A DNA stretch of 64,000 nucleotides from Triops longicaudatus (taxonomy: Eukaryota > Arthropoda > Branchiopoda > Notostraca > Triopsidae). How positions within the stretch are numbered: the first letter of the stretch is position 1; every line of letters begins with the position of its first letter. Positions 12,863-33,833 of the stretch are shown in pieces. The stretch lies in the NCBI GenBank assembly GCA_022885665.1, contig JAGQDJ010000200.1:1-64000 (forward strand). The letters are read 5' to 3'. The notes under the pieces were generated by a model. The model had not been told where the DNA came from. It saw nothing but the letters and a program-made list of their open reading frames with translations, and searched no databases. Position numbers and translations under genes: made by a program.

Positions 12863-12870
12863 TTTGAAGC

Positions 12871-13026
12871 CAGTGGCGTCGTGCACTTCAAAAATTTGGG
12901 GGCCCGATTTTGCATTTCTCTTAACAAAAGAGTTAATGAGTTATAAATGAGTTTTAAATGATAACTTTTTTTTTCAGGATGGCAAAAATTTTGGGGGGGC
13001 CCGGCCCCATATGGCACGACGCCTCT
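12871..13026. mobile_element. hAT-type MITE, 156 bp, with perfect 8-bp target-site duplication
   Basis: Terminal inverted repeats CAGTGGCGTCGTGC (left) and CAGAGGCGTCGTGC (right, minus strand) differ at one base, and the similarity continues inward as a run ending in GGGGGCCCG. The octamer TTTGAAGC flanks both sides exactly (12863-12870 and 13027-13034), the 8-bp duplication typical of hAT transposition. There is no transposase ORF, so it is a non-autonomous miniature element. The intact duplication suggests a fairly recent insertion. Confidence 0.92.
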
Positions 13027-13628
13027 GTTTGAAGCAACACTATGCTTATATTAATTGGTTAAGGTGATACGTCTGATCAAACTTGAAAATTAATTGAACA
13101 TGAATTATTTTGTAATTCGCTTTTTTTTAGGAAATATTATATAAAATACTAGGTACGGTATAACGATTGAATTAGAAAGAATGAATTAGCCAGTAAAACT
13201 CGGCCAGAACCTGACATTGAAAACACATCCGTTCCTGTTTCGCCCGAATTACGTATAATAACTGGGTCATTTACTCGCTTTCCGCTTTTTACACTTCCGT
13301 CATTTGTTTTATGCGTTATTTTATTAGCATTCTGCCGCAATCACTGAGCTATGTTGTTCTGGCAACGGCTCATAAATAGTTTCTTTATTGTATTCCTTCG
13401 TGTCATGCTACATATTACTTACACTACGGTGTGGAAAATGAAACCTTGGCGGGTTATTTTTAAAGTGGCGGGGGAAATCATATCGATTTATGAAAACGTA
13501 ATCAATATCGTGATCTTACGTTTCTTTCTGATGCGATAAAATACAAGTGTCAACAATAACAACTTATCAGGTGTTTCTCCTTGAATGTACTGGTGGGAAA
13601 ACGAGTGCAAAAACCTTGTAAATTAATC

Positions 13629-22608
<8,980 letters not shown>

Positions 22609-22717
22609 AATGATCCTAAGCACAATTTCTCTCTTTTATTAATTGTTACTGTTTCCTCTTTTAACTCTTCCAATTAAATGTATTAAGTATTAATTGGTGG
22701 TTGTGTTTCGTAAGCGT

Positions 22718-22723
22718 AATAAA
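22718..22723 (+). terminator. Poly(A) signal of the phospholipase gene
   Basis: A canonical AATAAA lies 110 bp after the stop codon, in the sense direction, and is the first one downstream. Confidence 0.6.
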
Positions 22724-22903
22724 GAAGGGCCAATTTAGGGAAAAAAAAGTGTTGTTTTGACTACTTTTGTTTTAATTTACTTTTCAGGACGTTCATAAGT
22801 TTTCGCCACAAACGCCGACTTATTGGTTAATCAAGGTAAGACTTGTAACATCTTTGGGTGCCTTCAAGAGTTCAACTAGAGAGAATTTTGAGTGAATTAT
22901 CAA

Positions 22904-22975
22904 TCCTCGATAGTATAGTGGTCAGTATCCCCGCCTGTCACGCGGGAGACCGGGGTTCGATTCCCCGTCGGGGAG
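22904..22975 (+). tRNA. tRNA-Asp (GTC)
   Basis: A 72-nt cloverleaf with no intron. The acceptor stem TCCTCGA pairs with TCGGGGA, with one T-G pair. The A box is in TAGTATAGTGG, the anticodon GTC is at 22937-22939, and the B box is GGTTCGATTCC. A TTTTT polymerase III terminator follows at 22980-22984. It lies in the 0.7-kb gap between the phospholipase and HSDL2 genes on the same strand and could act as a boundary between them. Confidence 0.97.
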
Positions 22976-23285
22976 ATTGTTTTTCGAATTTTTCCACTAA
23001 AATCTTCCTGCGAAGAAAATTTTTAAGGACATACAAATTTTCCCTGTTTTTTTTTGTAACAAATGATTTCGCGCAATCGATGCTTGTTGCAGTAAAGTAA
23101 GAACCTTGTGCTTCAACGTGGTTTTTTGATTAGACAAATTATCTTTTACAACTGAGCTTAACTTCGTCACCGGAACACTCATGCCATCTATAAATACTAT
23201 TCGCAGCAAGTCCTATAGTCAAGTTTCTAATCTGTTTGGTAGTCTTGACTGTGCAGTTTGTTGAGTTTTTAGGGAAACAATTACC

Positions 23286-25394
23286 ATGATTAATACAGGG
23301 TAAATAATAAAAGATTTTCAAATTAAAATCCCAAAAATATATAAATTATTTTCTGTAGAAAATTGGCCGGAAGGACGTTGTTTATTACGGGAGCTAGCCG
23401 AGGAATTGGAAAAGCCATTGCCTTAAAAGCAGCCAAAGATGGGGCCAACGTAGTCATTGCAGCTAAAACTGCTGATCCTCACCCCAAACTACCTGGCACC
23501 ATTTTTTCTGCCGCTAAAGAAAGTATGTATTAAACATATGAAATTGAAATATAAAATACATTGCCTTAATGCACATTATCGCACCATTTCGATTTCCTTT
23601 TCCGTTACAATGACACACTACAGCATGAAGCTCATTGTTGTACATTTAAAACTCTCCTTACCTGCATTTAAGTTAAGGAAATTGAGAATGATTATGTATT
23701 TAAAAAAAATCAAGTATAATAAGTTTGAGTCAACGGGGATTTGTTCTTAAATCATTTGACTGATTGTGTAGAGCGACGAATACGAACTACATTTTTATTA
23801 AACATATTTATTTCCCTATATTAGTTGAGGCTGCGGGTGGAAAATGCTTGCCGTGCGTGGTAGATGTACGGGACGAGTCCCAAGTTCAAGCCGCCGTGGA
23901 TAGCGCTATCAAGCAATTTGGCGGTATTGACATACTGGTAAACAACGCGAGTGCTATCTCCCTAACTGGAACTTTGGACACTGCAATGAAGAAATACGAC
24001 TTGATGCATACCATCAATACGCGAGGCACTTTCCTTGTGTAAGTTGTGAATGAATACGATCCTAATCTCTCAGGCTATTTTAATTCCAATCGGACTTTGG
24101 CAATGAACACTTTTTTTTTATACTTCTTGAAACTAGATCAAAGTGCTGTTTGCCTTACTTGAAAGTTGGAAAAAATCCACACATCCTTAATATCAGCCCA
24201 CCTTTAAGTCTTAACCCACGCTGGTTTAAAGATCATGTGGCCTATACAATGGCCAAATATGGCATGTCTATGTGCGTCCTCGGTATGGCCGAAGAATTCA
24301 AAGCCGATGGAATTGCTGTCAATGCATTATGGCCCCGAACAGGTTTAGACAACTTATTTGCTTAAAAATATAAAAAAAAAATCGAATATATATATTTTTA
24401 TGAAAAATAAATAAATTCTCTCATAGAATAAAAAAATCATGAATTCGGAATAAATCATAAAAAACGTATTTTATTTTACAGCTATCATTACCGCTGCAAT
24501 GGAAATGCTCGGTGGCAAAGATGTTAGCGGGTATTGTAGAAAACCAGAAATCATGTCCGATGCAGCTTACGTCATCTTGACTAAAGACAGCCGTTCGTTC
24601 ACAGGCCAGTTCACCGTGGACGAAAAGATTCTCCGCGATGTCGGAGTCACTGATTTCGAGCAATATGCCGTTGACCCAAGTAAGGCAACAGAAACCCAAT
24701 GAAATAAATAAAGTTATGAAAATTGTTTTCGTTTGATTATTTCTCTAGAGAAAGAACTTATGCCAGACTTCTTCTTGGACGAAGAATATGACAACTATTT
24801 GAAGTTCATGAAGACCGTCGGGCTGGAAGGCGGTGCCATTTCAGAGTCAACTACCAAAACAGAATCAGCCTCTCCAGCGGCTGGAAGAGGAAATGTTAGC
24901 GGCATTTTTGAAGCTGTTAAGAGCATGTTGAATCCTCAGTTAGTCGACCAGATGAAAGCTGTTTACTCCTTCGACTTGAAAGGTATTTTACTCTTTACTT
25001 TTACTTCTTGTTATTTTCATTTCTTTTATTTTCATGTATATAATTATTTATTATTTTTTTAAAAAAAAAAAACTTCCCACGTTTGACAAACCGTAACGGT
25101 TTTGAGTAATGGTTCAAATATTGGTTTGTTATGTTAAAAATAATGTTAAAAGGCAAAGAAAGCGGAAAATGGTTCATGGATGCTAAGAATGCCCCCGGAA
25201 AGGCTGGTTCGGGTGATCCTGAGACCGCAGCAGATGTTACGTTCACGATGGATAGTGACGATTTCGTCAAGATGTTCTCCGGCCAATTGAAACCGACTGC
25301 AGCTTTTATGACCGGCAAGCTCAAGATTAAGGGCGATGTGAGCAAGGCTATGAAACTCGAAAAGTTGATGGGTCAAATGAAAGCCAAACTTTAA
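23286..25394 (+). CDS. HSDL2: Hydroxysteroid dehydrogenase-like protein 2 (HSDL2)
   Basis: Seven exons join in phase to 423 aa (human protein about 418): 23286-23299, 23359-23522, 23825-24038, 24137-24342, 24482-24679, 24749-24982, 25153-25394. The N-terminal short-chain dehydrogenase domain has the nucleotide-binding TGASRGIG (15-22), NNAS, Ser151, and the catalytic Tyr167-x3-Lys171. A C-terminal SCP2 sterol-carrier domain (about 315-423) has DDFVKMFSGQLKP and GKLKIKGD. The last three residues, AKL, form a PTS1 peroxisomal import signal, as in the vertebrate protein (ARL). The likely role is NAD(P)-dependent redox of a fatty-acyl or steroid substrate in peroxisomes or mitochondria; the substrate is unsettled for the family. 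The first coding exon is only 14 nt (MINT plus part of a Gly codon) before a 59-bp intron; it is chosen because it restores the usual NTG-x-LAG start. Confidence 0.97.
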
Positions 25395-26197
25395 CTTTTG
25401 TACCCAGTTAACTCAATACTATGAATCAATGCAATTTTGAGAATCAATGCAAACATTGTGAATTGCGGGCGAGCGTGTAGTATTAGTAATTTGTATATTC
25501 AAAAAAAAAAACTGTTGCGAGGAATATAAATTCAAGGCGAACCTTTGTGAATGACTATATTTGATTAGTTCAATATGAACAGACAACACCATCAAAAAAT
25601 TACACTGACTTCGCAGATTGCACTGTTTTGACTTGTAGGCTTTTTTACGTTTTTTCACCGAATTGTGTTACCAGTAAAAGCACCCTATCCTTCGTCTTTT
25701 CTTGTTCGGCAGTTTGACAACGACTGACTCGTAATATCCTCAAAAACCAGGCTCATAAATATAAAGACAGCGAGCAACACATATGAATTTTTCAAACAAA
25801 TAAGTTTCCGTAAGTACATGAATGAGATTTCTCCGACGTGAAAAGGGTGGTTCACGCAACAATGGCGATCTGACGACGTGAAAAGCTGGATGGAAAACGC
25901 TGTACAAAATAAGAACAATTCTCTCGCTTTCCTGTCCTTCCTCTCTCGGCTCGTTCTTTTTTTCTTTGGCTTGGACAAACTTTGAGATCAGGACATAACT
26001 CCCATAAAACTCTTCTTTAGAATACACGACATCGATAATGGAGGGTTCGTGTCAAGATCCATCAACATAAACACCCACTTAAGTAAAACCGCTTTTAAAC
26101 TGCAAAGTGAAGGTCGCATTAGTTCAAGTAACGAATAGCTTTTGTTGCAAGGTTTACCTTTTTTGGAAGAATAGACGACAAGCGAACACTTGTTCGA
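25395..26197. other. Convergent 3' flanks of HSDL2 and NRF1
   Basis: This 0.8-kb gap holds the two 3' UTRs, tail to tail. A run of A at about 25500-25511 and an AATATA near 25532 could serve HSDL2. Minus-strand ORFs of 95-97 codons here show no motif and are treated as UTR sequence. Confidence 0.5.
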
Positions 26198-28991
26198 TCA
26201 CTGCTCTGTACTCGACGTCGGCGACGAATCTGTGACTTCTTGATCTGTAGAAGAAACTTGCATGGCGTTGATTGTGGTAATTGTGGACGAATCGACTTCG
26301 GGTTGCGCAGACGTAGGATTCACTGCCGCTGCCGTCACCTAGCACACGCAAAGTATTCATGTTAACCAAAATTCGAAAGTTAAACCGTGATGCTTTGATG
26401 TCTAGTTGTACTAAATGGCCATTTCATGCTTATTCCGACGTTAAAAAATGCTTATTCTCCTAAATCCTATACAACCCTTACGTTCACTTGCAGCAGTGCT
26501 TTTCCGATGGTAAGCTTTGAGGTACACGTATGTTGTCTAGTTTTAGCCTGTCTAAACGCGGTTTTAACGTACTCTTCTTCCTGTGTCAGTTTCTTCGTGA
26601 GTACCCGATAACTATACCCGAGTCATTTCTAGATCTTTACGCATGTTTTCTTACGATCACGCTTCTTTTTAAAAATCGCGATAATTTCAACGCTCTCTAA
26701 GACTTTAGACGTCCTTCGTCAGCTTACGAAATGCGATATATTTTTGTAAACTGAACTTATATGCCTTCCAAGTCTTCCTTAACTGATATCTAGAACACTT
26801 GTTCAGTGTATCACGGCAGTGGTAGCCGCACCGCGTCGGCTTCTTAAGGGGAGTCGAAATAAAGGTTTCCTGGTTACAAGTTATCTCCCATTACCCTATT
26901 GCTATGACTAATTTTTATAAAAAAAACCATTCGAATTTATCTCCTTCACGTTTAGTTCCACAAACCAAAGTCTTATTAAAACAGGGAATACATTACCTGC
27001 AATATGTGCTGCGTGCCTCCAGGTCCCATAGCCAACATTGGCGTCATGGAAAGTCCCATTCCCATGCCATTATCATCTGTCGCTCCTTCAACTTTGGTCA
27101 CCGAATGGGCCATGAGTGAACTCATCACTTGTTGAAACGATTCCGAACTGCACAACTGTTTGGGTGGGAAGGTTTAAACATTTGCTAACATTTTTGTTCG
27201 AAACACTTAGGGAGTGACCAACAACGGCAACTCATCTCCTAGAAAACTGGATTTTCTTTATGCTCGGAAACAAAAATAAAACACGAACACGTAAAAGATG
27301 TTTGACATGCCTGGGATATATGGGCTATATTATCACATGCTCAATGAACATACACATTTAACAAACACATCAGTCCGAAAGAAGTAGAGCAGTTGTTTGT
27401 AACTTATGATTTCCATTACTTAGATCAATGTTTTTCTGAAAAACAATGAAGGCAACATGATTGGATTGCCAATAAATTGAGGAGGGAAGTATAAACAGCA
27501 AGAAAAGCTCTGTTTGGGGGGGAACATGATGTAAGTTTCATGATTTTGCACATGCCAAGCTGAACATTGCCGAGCCCTACGAGCTCATTATCTCTTCAAC
27601 ACAGTGAAAGCTCATTTTCGCGAGAAAAAAGTAAATAAATTAATACACAGCCGAGAAAAGGAGGAAAACTGACGTTTTAAGATCAAGGGGCAGAAACAAA
27701 CAGAAAAAAGGAGAGGAACAACAACAACGAGAAATTAACTATGCTGGCCGATGATGTATAATGGTGGCGAATCGCTTTTCGCGAATCTGTCAAAGCAAAA
27801 GGAGAAAAAGAACACAAAAAATCAAGATACACTAACAAAAAAAGGAAACAAGATTTTGAATCAAAAAAAGGACATGCGATGGGCGTGCCAAGTGCAGTGC
27901 AAAAATAGTGCACGGACTAGAGTTGTATGGAAAAGTATACAATAAAGAGAAAATAAAATGGCCAATTCACGTCTCGAGTTTTTGGAACTAATAAAAAACA
28001 CATTCACGTAACCCCTTTAAACTACGAATTGTGGAACAATCACTTGTCAATGCCTTTTAAAGCTTGTGTGGTGGTAAGAATTAGGTCAAAAGTGACCAAA
28101 CGGGCCCACACTCGGGAGGGAGATAAAAAAGGAGAATAGAATACAAGAAGTTGTCTCTTCGTTTTGCTTCTGCACGGACTAGGGAGCAAGTTTTACCTGA
28201 ACTGTGCCGTCTGCGCCTTGTAACTGAGAGATATTGGCTACTACGGCTTGGTACATGGCAGGGACTGTAATCATTCCCGATACAGAGACGGGATAAGCTA
28301 TATAAGAGAAATAAATGAAAATTATGAGTATTAAATGAAAAATAAAATAAGGGTAAGTAGAAATTAAACGAAAAAATAAATGAAAAAATAAATAAAAATT
28401 AAATGAAAATAGATGAACATTATAGTACACGCGCAAGATCAATTTTCTTACTTTGGCCATCTTCGCTGGTTAGGAGAATATGACCTTCTTGACTTAGACC
28501 TTCTGTCATGGAATTGATTTCCATGGCCGTCATGGGCGTGCCGTCCGGTGCGGATAACACGCCCTCACCCTGACCGAGCTGAGACGCAGGGACAAACGTG
28601 GCTACACCCTGGACTTGAGCAGTGGTGCCATCAGGTAGCGTAATAATGGGGTTATTCGGGTCCACGTGAATAATAGAAACCGTGCCGTCAGGATTACTTA
28701 TGGTTTGCACCATAGTAGGCGTGTAGTGCTGTACTGCGGCGGCGGGCTGAGGCTGCGGAGTAGGCTAAAGAGAAAAATTCATATACTTAATCAGTTTGGT
28801 CAAAATATTATCATTTCCTAGCTTAAAGAAGGTTAAACGCGTACAAGAGCCCTTTCACAACCTTAAAATAAGTTTTAATACTAGCAAAGCGAATTAACGA
28901 GTTTCTACCCATTTACGAGCTTAGCAATAAGGCGATCGTGCAATGTAAAACCTTGCTATGCCGAACACTAGGTGTAACTAATTATCGGCTG

Positions 28992-29024
<33 letters not shown>

Positions 29025-30547
29025 AATTTCGTTGCACGAAAAATTATACGTACTGCTTCAGGTGGGGGAGGTTCAGGTTCTGTTTTGACTTGTTTGGCAG
29101 CTCTGCCTGATTCATCTTCATCTGAAAAGGCGGGAAGTAAATCTTCGCGGCCATGGTACCGGTAGCAATTAATGACAATTTGACGTAACGCGTGTGTCCA
29201 CGAAACCCGTTGCTTATCATCTTCGGATCGCGCGTCCATCCGTACGTTGGCCCAAGGTACATCTTTCGGCCACCATGGTGGTCTGGTAGAATCTTTGCCC
29301 CATCCTGGTTTGCCCCTTCCTGTGAATACAACGAATTTACTGAATTAGCCAATACTTTAGATTTTTCAATTTTTTAACTGCTGTTTAGCTTACCGGTGGA
29401 ATATTTGAGCATGAGAGGAATAAAGGCTCGCAACTGAGCTTGTGTCATCTTCTCAACAGGGGTGGGTATTCCATCAATGACTAAAGGTGGCAGTTCGTGT
29501 AAGCTGGGATCGTCTTGCGGAGGGGGAGGAGCTTGCTGTGCTAGTGCGTTTTCCAATTCTTGGATGATAACTGTTCTTAAACTTTTAACCTAGGACCACA
29601 TGACCGTAAAAAAATGCAACATAGCTGGAAAAAGGTTGTCTAACATCAACGTACCACATCTTCTAACGGTTTGGCACCAAAGACTCGAAAGTTATTCTGA
29701 GGTTTCCCAGGCGAGGCGACTAATACGATTGCTTGTTGTCCTACTCTAGTAGCGTACTCATCGATCGTTTGCTATAAAAAAAAAATAAAAAAAACGAGAT
29801 TAGAGTACACTTTAACCTAGGACCACAAAAATTTGCTTAATAAGGCAAACTCGTTCATTTTATGTAATACTAACGAAAGAACATTCAAACAATGAATACG
29901 AATTGAAAACGTTCTAGAAAGTTATCTCATGTACTTACAATACGTGTATTAAAAAAAAATTAAAACAAAATAAAAAAATGTGTGAAAAAAAGTTCTGACA
30001 AGAAGTACAAGTTATAAAACGTTCTAATAATCAAAATTAGCCAAAGTGTGTGCATTATAGTGTAATGCACAATCATTTTTCCAGTTTTTAGTTTAAATTT
30101 TTAAAAATCCAGCGCGCGGTATTACTCGAAGTTTTCGAAGTAACCGGGTCTGCTGTCTGCGTCGAATGGAGGGATTGGTTTCAAATGAGTGTGGTCGCTT
30201 GCGCTTCTTCGCTGAGGCAATGGCGGCTGCGGCAGCCATCCCAACAGGTCCTGGTCATAACAATACTCCTTGATTAAGCAATTCCACAACTCCATGAAAA
30301 AAAGGTCACCTGCTGCTGCCAATTGGGCCCTCACATCATCCGAAGTGGGGGACATTAAATTAGAACCATCATCGTCATATCCCCCGGAATCCGACTCATT
30401 GGAAGACGGAATATCCCCCATATCGTCATCATCATCGGAAATGTTCCCCGTATGGTTGGCTAAGGTCGTGGTGGCCGTAGCGGGTGAAGTCTCCGTCTTG
30501 GTCGTCGCAGCACCTCCATTACTTGACGTCATATCGCTTACCACCAT
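26198..30547 (-). CDS. NRF1: Nuclear respiratory factor 1 (NRF1 / erect wing family) transcription factor
   Basis: Nine exons on the minus strand join in phase to 551 aa: 30547-30310, 30250-30126, 29771-29655, 29589-29394, 29319-29054, 28764-28452, 28297-28197, 27155-26997, 26338-26198. The acidic N-terminus (SDDDDDMGD) precedes the nuclear signal KKRKRP (94-99). The DNA-binding and dimerisation domain is about 100-300, with RRRQQTRLLRKLR, DEYATRVGQQAIV, KMTQAQLRAFIP, WWPKDVPWANVR and RVSWTHALRQIV. The C-terminal half is a Gln/Ser/Thr-rich activation region with NPDGTVSII as in vertebrates. The family binds GCGCA-type palindromes as a dimer and activates nuclear genes for mitochondria and growth, plus neural genes in flies. 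An in-frame TGA just upstream fixes ATG 30547 as the first start. Intron 1 is only 59 bp; retaining it would put the frame into a premature stop at 30122. Confidence 0.96.
28996..29023. repeat. Poly(A) tract
   Basis: A run of about 28 A on the plus strand, within NRF1 intron 5; in the sense of NRF1 it is a poly(T) tract about 30 bp after the donor at 29053. Similar runs lie at about 10757-10789 and 58616-58643. Target duplications that would mark a retroposed copy are not visible. Confidence 0.85.
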
Positions 30548-32099
30548 GAATCAGTCAATTTGCCCTGAGCCTGTACGACACCAAAGGAACAAAAATCTAT
30601 AATGATTTTGTATACGAGGGAAAGAACGGCACTGTTTTGGTATCGTACAGAGAAACAGTTTAGCAAAAATGAAATATGAGGGAAAAACATGCATAAGGGT
30701 TGGGGAAGGGGGGCTGGCAGGTGCTAATCCTCCCCAACGTGCGGGTACCATGGCAACTGCTGTGGGTCGATAGTCCCTCCGACCGAACAACTAACCCGCG
30801 GAAGGGTAAGAAGCGCCGAGTCTGAGAGGCTTCGATCAATACTTCCGACGTCACCTCGATTCCCAACCAGGACTGGGTACGTATTACACATGAATGAAAG
30901 GCAAAACATCGCCGATTTCTGGCGTTCTCAGTGCCAGACCAGTGAAGGAGAAAACCGGGTAGAGTAACGGGAAAACGCAACGTAATTCAAACATCTTAGG
31001 CTTTTAAGAAAAATGTGTAACACCTATATGGATTACCCTCAAAAGAAAACAAAACAAAGGAAGACCGGTAAGTAAACAAAAATTTCAAAAAATAAAATTG
31101 AAACGGGCCGAGACGACAAATAAAAGACTCGAGACTGGGATAATGAAAATTTGTTTAGGTGTCAGGTAAAAATGAAAGGATATTAAAATACTGGATGTCC
31201 GGAGGATGTCTCCAAAAGGTGAAAATAGCAAAGTATTGAAGATGGGCTATTTTTCGCACTACACGGATGTCCGAAGCGCAAGTTTTCCACTACGACTGCG
31301 TCCGCACCTGCGTGACTTGTTAGGACGGAACGGGGACTGCGTTAACTTGGCATCATCGCACTTGCGACGATCTTCCGATTTTCACAACAACTGACACAAA
31401 ACCTACCATCGAGGCTACTGCGCCGGCGTCCACCCCTAGCTCCGCCCTTAGGGGGCCCGACGGTACTAGTATTTTACCTTTCACCTCCGGTAAAGGGGTG
31501 GAGTCGTCAGTAGCCCCGCCTGCCTCCGTGAACTTTGGCCTTTTACAAACCGAGACTTACGCAAAAGTGCGTTACTAAACCCCGCCTTCCCTCCTGTCCT
31601 ACGCTTCACCCCCTTTCAGAACTTTCCGAAATTACTTTCCAACTCAAGATTCGCGAAACAAAAGTCACAACAAGGCGCGTGGGTGAATTTTGAGGGTTTC
31701 TATGAGCATGCCGGGGCACGTTGTTGGAAGCAAATCGGGTTGCTGGGGTACAAAAAGGGAAAGGACGCGTTTATTGATCCGATGCTGCGATCACTATGAT
31801 AACCATCGACGGTGGTCACATGACAGCGAACGGGGGGAGAGAAACACCCCAGCTGTCGCTTTGTTCTTCGTTTTAGCCCTGATAGTGGATAGTAACAACC
31901 GGAGGCAGCCGCGTAAATGGGTAACCACCAACCCAATTCCGACAAGGTTTCCCTGCGATTAACGCGTTTTCTCTTTAACGCTATTTGCATACCACAAAGA
32001 GATGTAAAATGCGACGACAAAAAGCGCAACTACATCTAAAACTGGCACAAGTATCGCACAGTCGAACCGAAACGCAATAGGTACGCAGAATTCCGACAG
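30548..32099. other. NRF1 upstream region, no supported gene
   Basis: This is the 5' flank of NRF1. A GC-richer stretch at about 31390-31640 with several CCCCGCC-type boxes is the best candidate for promoter sequence. ORFs on both strands up to 109 codons lack motifs and splice partners. Confidence 0.4.
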
Positions 32100-32880
32100 C
32101 TCTCTTACACCCGGGTCCTCAACGTGCGGCTTCTCTACTGAAAGTTATTTAGGATGCAATATGTTCCATGCTCACAATAAACGAAGTAAGTTCTCTTACA
32201 TACGGTCTCTTATGTAAGGGCCTACGATTTCTCAAACACTGAGTTTCTTACATAAGGGTTCGATCTACAACGGCTCTATACTAAGAGATCTTACTCTGCA
32301 CTCAACGTTCCAATAGCCGAAATTCGTTATCTTTTGTACAGCTCATCAATTATGCAAGTCTCTTACATCCGGGTTTCTTGTATATGTGTATTTTTTTACT
32401 ACGGGGCATATCAGTGGTTGTAACTTAGCTACTTACGGCCTCTCTTACTTAAAGTCTCTTATATCCGGTTTTTCTAACACTAATGTATCTTATATCCGGG
32501 GTTTTCTTACGCTTGCTGTTAGGTTGGCTAACAGTTCATTTTCCATGTTCCGTACCAACGACGAATTCCGGCAGCAGTGGCCTTCTAAAAGGTTCTCTTA
32601 CATCCGGGTCCTATTTCGTTTTGTTCAGCATTAATTATCTTATACTTGGTTGTCTCTTATACGCGGTTCTTTTACTAACAAACGTCTAAATAGCCATTAA
32701 AAGCATCACTGTCTGGAATGCCGACTCTCTTCCATGCGGGTACCAATGCTCGGGCTCTCTTATACCGGGATTCTCGTAGATTGTGGTTTCTCTTATAAAG
32801 GGTTTTTCTTTACGGAGCAGATTAGTTACGGTAGCTGGGTACAGCTGTTTTATGGAGATTTCTCTTATAAATGGGTCTAT
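32100..32880. repeat. Array of degenerate TCTCTTAYATCCGGGT motifs
   Basis: At least a dozen copies of a 14-16-bp motif close to TCTCTTAYATCCGGGT occur on the plus strand. Examples are near 32101, 32192, 32244 (variant), 32359, 32455, 32487, 32594, 32653, 32757, 32789 and 32860. Spacing is irregular (about 30-110 bp). Core variation is mainly in ACATCC / TATACC / TAAAG. The region carries open frames by chance but no recognisable protein. The layout resembles the TTCGTTATA array at 8.6-9.5 kb with a different motif, so it may be another decayed repeat family. Confidence 0.7.
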
Positions 32881-33833
32881 TCCATCACGTATTCATCTCC
32901 TATTCCGTCTCATATTTCACTTCCGTTGGTTAAGGGTTCCGTTTACGCGACAGGCTCTTTCCCCGTCAGCTCGCGTAAAGCGGGCAGTGCCTGTATATTT
33001 TAGACCTGAAACACTGTATGCAAGCATTCACTACGCAGAATTTGCGTATATTAGAGAAACCGATAATTGCAATGGGCATATCGAAGCGTTGCATGAATAG
33101 CAAAAATAGCTCCTGCGACGTTTTTACTAGTCCCGCCAAAAATAAGAACGGGCCAGGCCCGCGCTGTCCTACGCCCCAGGGTTTGGCTTGCTTTGCCGCC
33201 ATGATCGGGCGAGTCTGCGCACCAAACTAGGAGACGATTGAGCATGATCTGTTGTTCAATTCGGACCTTCACCCGCGCGTTCCTCAAGAGAAAACTGTAC
33301 GCGCCTCAGTTGGCACATTTGGCGACACGTGTTCCATAATTGCAAAAGGCTTAGGACTTACCTGAATCGTAGATTTTCCAAGCACTCAAAAGAATAGGCC
33401 ACAAGTTTTCACCCTCACTTCCCGTGTGTAGCTGTGTAGTATGTTAGCACCCAACCAAATAAATGTCTAAATCTGGCTTGGCTCCAGCAGCTGCCATCTG
33501 CCATCTGGGCATAGGACGTAGCGAGGAAGCACTTTTTTGTTCTATTTCTTTCCTCTACAATATTTATAAAACTTAGTAGCGTCCGTTCCTGCCGAGAACC
33601 ATCAACACGACGCCTGCTTTTCTCTAAACAAAAAGATATACTTTCCTATTTCCTCTCTTAAAAGGGGAAGCAAAAAGAAAAAAAAATGGTCACTGCTTTC
33701 AAGCCTGGTAGGATTTTGTCCCTCTTCACTATGCCCGCATTCCTTCATGTGTTTCCTTTTCTAAGTTTGAACAACCAAACGGTTAAATTAGTCGCACAGG
33801 AGCAACTTGGGGACGATTAACAGAGAAGCTATT

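Noticed and set aside
30122..30547. Single 141-codon minus-strand ORF as an independent gene
   Set aside because: It is two NRF1 exons read through a 59-bp intron. The second part is coding in another frame (KKRKRPHSFETNPSI), so the ORF is not a separate protein.
32386..33003. Plus-strand ORFs of 68-105 codons over the TCTCTTAYATCCGGGT array
   Set aside because: The frames are open because the repeated motif lacks stop codons. The translations are repetitive without any domain.
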